Below the pieces are notes generated by a model. The model saw nothing but the letters and a program-made list of their open reading frames with translations. It was not told where the DNA came from and made no database searches. From Acidobacteriota bacterium (lineage in GTDB: Bacteria > Acidobacteriota > Terriglobia > Terriglobales > Acidobacteriaceae), in the NCBI GenBank assembly GCA_021851625.1, contig JAJZCX010000032.1, forward strand, positions 1 to 9,686: DNA of 9,686 bases. Reading direction: 5' to 3'. Positions 7,130 through 9,686 of the stretch are shown here, in pieces; within the stretch, counting starts at the first letter, position 1; every line of letters starts with the position of its first letter. The translations under genes were made by a program, and so were the position numbers.

Positions 7130-7411
7130 ATGACGAAGTCGATGAAGTCGATGCTGCTTGCCGCCGCTGTTACCGGAATGATCACCGGAGCCACGGCACT
7201 GCAGGCAGAATCCTCCAGCAACACGACACAAGTGGCTGGTGCGGCCGCAGCGTTCAACATGACCTCCCAGCAGACCACCACCGACAAGCACTCCTGTAAT
7301 GGCAAGTCGGGTTGCAACGGCCAGAAGAGCAAGAGCGATAAGCACTCCTGCAAAAGCAAGTCTGGCTGCAACGGTAAGTCCAGCTGCAACGGCAAAAGCG
7401 CCAAGAGCTAA
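7130..7411 (+). CDS. Cys-rich exported RiPP precursor, bufferin-like
   Basis: A 93-residue protein, probably the substrate of the adjacent MNIO. Residues 1-26 form a Sec leader (Lys3, Lys6, hydrophobic core about 8-24, cut after ALQA). Residues 27-51 are a Ser/Thr/Ala/Gln-rich spacer without Cys. Residues 52-93 are a low-complexity Cys/Lys/Ser/Gly/Asn core. All five cysteines are there: Cys56, 62, 74, 80 and 86, spaced x5, x11, x5, x5. The unit DKHSC-xx-KSGCNG occurs at 52-64 and 70-82, followed by a half unit KSSCNGKS at 83-90. Export leader, Cys-rich C terminus and the following MNIO, DUF2063 and DoxX genes match bufferin/HvfA-type loci, in which modified cysteines bind copper. The motif is unlike the EGKC repeats of HvfA and recalls HSCKGKNSCKGKGGC-type small proteins seen beside DUF692 genes. 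Role in copper handling is inferred; which cysteines are modified cannot be told from sequence. Confidence 0.82.
   Translation: MTKSMKSMLLAAAVTGMITGATALQAESSSNTTQVAGAAAAFNMTSQQTTTDKHSCNGKSGCNGQKSKSDKHSCKSKSGCNGKSSCNGKSAKS
7283..7375 (+). repeat. Two 39-bp direct repeats in the precursor core
   Basis: Copies at 7283-7321 and 7337-7375, 54 bp apart, both encode DKHSC-xx-KSGCNG. They agree at 32 of 39 positions. Five of the seven differences are silent third-position changes; the other two alter adjacent residues (Asn57-Gly58 versus Lys75-Ser76). An old duplication with the Cys/His pattern kept by selection is the simplest reading. Confidence 0.85.
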
Positions 7412-7435
7412 GCCAGCCGCCGAATCGCAATACCT

Positions 7436-7470
7436 CTGCGGGGAGTCGCATCCAATGCGGCTCCCCGTAG
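7436..7470 (+). terminator. Strong hairpin between precursor and MNIO genes (attenuator or mRNA stabiliser)
   Basis: The arms 7436-7451 and 7455-7470 pair along 16 base pairs, including two G-U wobbles (7438 with 7468, and 7446 with 7460), around a three-base CCA loop. A central GGGGAG/CTCCCC block makes it very stable. It begins about 25 bases after the precursor stop. A pyrimidine-rich tract follows (TTCTTCTCCTTCCC at 7481-7494) but there is no true T-run, so partial termination or protection of the precursor mRNA from 3' decay is more likely than full termination. Confidence 0.65.
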
Positions 7471-7507
7471 TTCACCTTGATTCTTCTCCTTCCCACGAGC
7501 CGACACC

Positions 7508-8407
7508 ATGCCCGCAAATCGCTTCAATGGATTCACAGATTACGGTGTAGGCATTGGTCTGCGGGTGCCACACTATCAACACATCTTCGACAAAAAACCT
7601 GTCGTCGATTGGTTCGAGATCATCTCAGAAAATTACCTGGTCGATGGCGGCAGACCGCTGCATGTGCTCGATCAAATTCTGGAACGCTATCGCGTCGTAC
7701 AGCATGGCGTGGCTCTGTATCTTGGTTCCGCGCAGCCGCTGAACCGCGAGCATCTACGCAAACTCAAACAACTTGTGCGCCGCACGGGAACGCGTTGGCT
7801 CAGCGATCATCTTTGCTGGGGCAGCGTGGATGGCCGCTACACGCATGACCTGCTGCCCATGCCGTATACGTTGGAGGCCGCGCGCATTACGGCGCAGAAC
7901 ATTCGCCAGGCGCAGGATTTTCTTGAGATCCCCATCGCCGTCGAAAATGTCAGTAGCTACGCCGAATATCACGTCTCCGAAATGACAGAGTGGGAGTTTC
8001 TGAACGAAGTGGTTGAGCGGGCCGACTGCGGCATTCTGCTTGACGTGAATAACATTTATGTTTCCTCACGCAACCACAGCTTTGATCCCTTCGACTATCT
8101 CAACAGCGTGCCCGCCGAGCGTGTTGCGCAAATCCATATCGCCGGCCACTCCAAGTTTGAAAAGTATATCCTCGACACGCACGATCATCCCGTCATCGAT
8201 CCTGTGTGGAAGCTTTACGCGCGCGCCATTGCGCGCTGCGGCCCCACGGCAACGCTGCTCGAATGGGACGACAACATTCCGTCCTTTGAAGAAGTGCACC
8301 GCGAAGCGCTGAAGGCGAATCGATATTTGTACGCGGGACAAACTGCGAGCGCAACTCCACAACTCCACGCGACCAAGCAGCCAGCACTGGCGGGAGCGCG
8401 GCGATGA
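7508..8407 (+). CDS. MNIO family (DUF692) RiPP-modifying iron oxidase, BufB/MbnB-like
   Basis: Multinuclear nonheme iron-dependent oxidase with a TIM-barrel fold, 299 residues, about the usual length. Characterised relatives (MbnB, TglH, BufB, HvfB) use two or three iron ions and O2 to rebuild cysteines in peptide substrates. The family blocks are in order: GVGIGLR at 13-19, EIISENY at 37-43, QHGV with His66, SDHLCW at 99-104 with Asp100/His101, VENVS with Glu146, DVNN at 179-182, HIAGH with His210 and His214, THDH with Asp226, and LLEWD with Glu252. All expected metal-ligand positions appear present. The ATG at 7508 puts GIGLR about 15 residues in, as is normal. There is no good Shine-Dalgarno site (CGAGC is the best). 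It lies 96 bp after the precursor, beyond the hairpin, and overlaps the next gene by four bases. Substrate is inferred to be the upstream Cys-rich peptide. Confidence 0.93.
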   Translation: MPANRFNGFTDYGVGIGLRVPHYQHIFDKKPVVDWFEIISENYLVDGGRPLHVLDQILERYRVVQHGVALYLGSAQPLNREHLRKLKQLVRRTGTRWLSDHLCWGSVDGRYTHDLLPMPYTLEAARITAQNIRQAQDFLEIPIAVENVSSYAEYHVSEMTEWEFLNEVVERADCGILLDVNNIYVSSRNHSFDPFDYLNSVPAERVAQIHIAGHSKFEKYILDTHDHPVIDPVWKLYARAIARCGPTATLLEWDDNIPSFEEVHREALKANRYLYAGQTASATPQLHATKQPALAGARR

Positions 8408-9312
8408 GCACGAACCTGCTCGACCTGCAACGCCGCATGGCCAGCGCCGTGATGCAGCCGCTGACGCGCTCCTTGACCACGCGCAGACTTGGCGACGATG
8501 GCCAATCCAACACGCGCGCTGCGGAACAATTTTTGAAGCCCAACTCCCGACTGACTGCGCTGGAGCGACTGCAAATCTACAACCAGCAGTACTGGTATCG
8601 ACTCTTTGGCTGCATGGAAGAGGATTTTCCCGGCGTGCAGGCCGTGCTGGGGCGCGCTGCGTTTGAGCGCTTGATGCGCGCGTATTTGGAGGCCTGTCCG
8701 TCCGCTTCTTATTCCTTACATAATTTGGGCGCGCGCCTGCCGGAGTGGATGCGCACGCATCCCAAGCTGACCGCACCTCGCACACGCTTGGCGCTTGATA
8801 TGGCGCGGTTGGAGTGGGCGCACATCGAGGCATTCAACGCAGCAGAACTGCCTGCGTTCACACCGCAGGCCATGGCTGCGCTCCATGCAGATACGCGCGT
8901 GCGTGTGCAGCCGCATGTACGCCTGCTTCAGCTTGCCTATCCGGTGGACGAACTGCTGTTGCACATGGGCAACGATGCGGACGATCACTGCGCAACCAGC
9001 AACAGCGCCGCCGCAGCGCGGAAATCGCATTCTGTGCGCCGCGTGGCCAACCAGCGTCCACAGCGCATACACCTAGCCGTGCATCGCCAGCAATTTCAGG
9101 TGTATTACAAGCGCCTCGTCGCAGAGGAATTTGTTCTGCTCACAGCACTCCATCACGGCGAGTCGCTGGGTGCAGCGCTGGAGGCAGCCTTCGCCAAAAG
9201 TCGTTTGTCGGAACCCAGACGCGCCGCACAGGTGCAAGCCGTTTTCCAGACATGGATGAAGCTCGGCTGGTTGTGTCCGCAGGAAAAGAAAAATTCTCGT
9301 TCCAAACGATAG
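8404..9312 (+). CDS. DUF2063 partner protein of the MNIO, BufC/HvfC-like
   Basis: A 302-residue cytoplasmic protein. Residues about 5-120 are a typical DUF2063 domain, with LERLQIYNQQYWYRLFGCMEEDFPGV at 54-78 (conserved YxxxYxxRL...DFP pattern), AYLEACPSASYSL at 93-105 and LPEW at 112-115. A charged, low-complexity linker (about 189-220, acidic then Arg/Lys-rich) separates it from a C-terminal domain ending FQTWMKLGWL (281-290). In bufferin, HvfA and methanobactin systems, proteins of this kind or their analogue MbnC form a complex with the MNIO and help bind the precursor leader. The ATG at 8404 overlaps the MNIO TGA as ATGA, so translation is probably coupled and the two proteins made in equal amounts. 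No transmembrane segment is visible. The linker length varies in the family, so its oddness may mean little. Confidence 0.88.
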   Translation: MSTNLLDLQRRMASAVMQPLTRSLTTRRLGDDGQSNTRAAEQFLKPNSRLTALERLQIYNQQYWYRLFGCMEEDFPGVQAVLGRAAFERLMRAYLEACPSASYSLHNLGARLPEWMRTHPKLTAPRTRLALDMARLEWAHIEAFNAAELPAFTPQAMAALHADTRVRVQPHVRLLQLAYPVDELLLHMGNDADDHCATSNSAAAARKSHSVRRVANQRPQRIHLAVHRQQFQVYYKRLVAEEFVLLTALHHGESLGAALEAAFAKSRLSEPRRAAQVQAVFQTWMKLGWLCPQEKKNSRSKR

Positions 9313-9315
9313 GAG
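9311..9315 (+). promoter_or_regulatory. Shine-Dalgarno site of the DoxX gene
   Basis: A perfect AGGAG that shares bases with the DUF2063 stop codon TAG (9310-9312), seven bases before the ATG at 9323. It supports coupled translation. Confidence 0.75.
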
Positions 9316-9322
9316 CACGCGC

Positions 9323-9685
9323 ATGAAACCTCTCCGCAATCTGCACTGGATTACGAACCTTTACGCACTCTTCCGCAGCGCGGCGAATTCGCTGCAATCG
9401 CCGTTGTTACTGGCCGTGCGCCTCTATTGGGGCTGGCAGTTTGCGCAGAATGGCTGGGCCAAGCTGCATCATCTCTCCAAAATCACAGAGTACTTCACCA
9501 GCCTTGGCGTCCCCTTCCCAGCTTTCAATGCTCCATTCGTCTCTGGTGTGGAGTTTCTGGGTGGAATCCTGCTGATCCTGGGCCTGTGCGCGCGTCCGGT
9601 GGGATTGATGCTGGCCATCGACATGTTGGTCGCGTATTGGAGTGCCGATCGCGCCGCGCTGCTTTCCCTCTTCCGCGATCCGGGC
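9323..9685 (+). CDS. DoxX family membrane protein, 3' end missing
   Basis: The first 121 residues of an inner-membrane DoxX protein; the frame runs off the window. After a short polar N terminus come SPLLLAVRLYWGWQFAQNGW (26-45, first membrane helix with the family R-xxx-G-xxF-xxxGxxK pattern), a soluble-looking stretch with FTSLGVPFPAFNAPFVSGVEFLGG (58-81), and two further hydrophobic segments (about 77-89 and 92-108). DoxX proteins recur as the last gene of MNIO/DUF2063 clusters. Their role there is unproven; a link to the respiratory chain, or to electron or metal supply, has been suggested for the family. The gap to the DUF2063 gene is ten bases. The usual four-helix DoxX length is about 140-180 residues, so little is missing. 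Confidence 0.88.
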   Translation, partial: MKPLRNLHWITNLYALFRSAANSLQSPLLLAVRLYWGWQFAQNGWAKLHHLSKITEYFTSLGVPFPAFNAPFVSGVEFLGGILLILGLCARPVGLMLAIDMLVAYWSADRAALLSLFRDPG

Positions 9686-9686
9686 A

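Noticed and set aside
6877..7404. Minus-strand open frame across the precursor gene, rich in Leu-Pro-Leu-Gln repeats
   Set aside because: The repeats are the reverse complement of the Cys/Lys-rich precursor core. The + strand gene has a leader peptide, a good ribosome binding site and fitting neighbours.
7130..7411. Precursor as a metallothionein or histone-like Lys-rich protein
   Set aside because: The Sec leader and the adjoining MNIO, DUF2063 and DoxX genes fit a modified exported peptide much better; five Cys is also few for a metallothionein.
7081..7550. Cys-rich repeats as a CRISPR-like or mobile-element repeat
   Set aside because: Only two copies, divergent mostly at third codon positions and inside one reading frame, so they are protein repeats. 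No transposase or terminal inverted repeats are nearby.

Overview
The window is a GC-rich stretch of bacterial chromosome in which all genes lie on the + strand and are tightly packed. The protein set (secreted GH8, GH115 and GH9 hydrolases, a secreted VOC protein and an MNIO/DUF692 cluster) and the residue style suggest a plant-polymer-degrading Gram-negative soil bacterium, most likely an acidobacterium (Terriglobia). This assignment is inferred from gene content; no rRNA or other taxonomic marker is present.

Region 1 (1-6961) looks like one hemicellulose-degradation transcription unit that starts upstream of the window. It holds the 3' part of a GH8 enzyme resembling reducing-end xylose-releasing exo-oligoxylanases, a complete GH115 alpha-glucuronidase with a Sec signal peptide, a complete GH9 beta-glycanase with a Tat-type leader and CelD-N Ig-like domain, and a secreted two-domain VOC (glyoxalase/extradiol-dioxygenase fold) protein. 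Gaps are 29, 77 and 37 bp. The GH115 would remove (4-O-methyl)glucuronic acid from glucuronoxylan, the GH8 would trim xylooligosaccharides from the reducing end, and the GH9 would cut a beta-1,4-glucan or related polymer.

Region 2 (about 7030-9686, running off the right edge) is a separate cluster resembling bufferin-type RiPP loci. It contains a 93-residue Sec-exported, Cys/Lys/Ser/Gly-rich precursor with a duplicated His-Ser-Cys...Gly-Cys-Asn-Gly unit, an MNIO (DUF692) iron oxidase with the expected metal-ligand motifs, a DUF2063 partner protein whose start overlaps the MNIO stop by ATGA, and a DoxX membrane protein whose ribosome binding site abuts the DUF2063 stop. A strong 16-bp hairpin separates the precursor from the enzyme genes, and a possible ECF-type promoter lies upstream of the precursor. 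In the characterised relatives (Caulobacter bufferins, Haemophilus HvfA), MNIOs convert cysteines to oxazole-type heterocycles and the product handles copper in the periplasm. The same is inferred here, but the precursor core sequence is distinctive. This cluster is the most interesting part of the window.

No tRNA, rRNA, CRISPR array, insertion sequence or minus-strand gene was found. No gene-free stretch exceeds 300 bases; the longest is 6962-7129.
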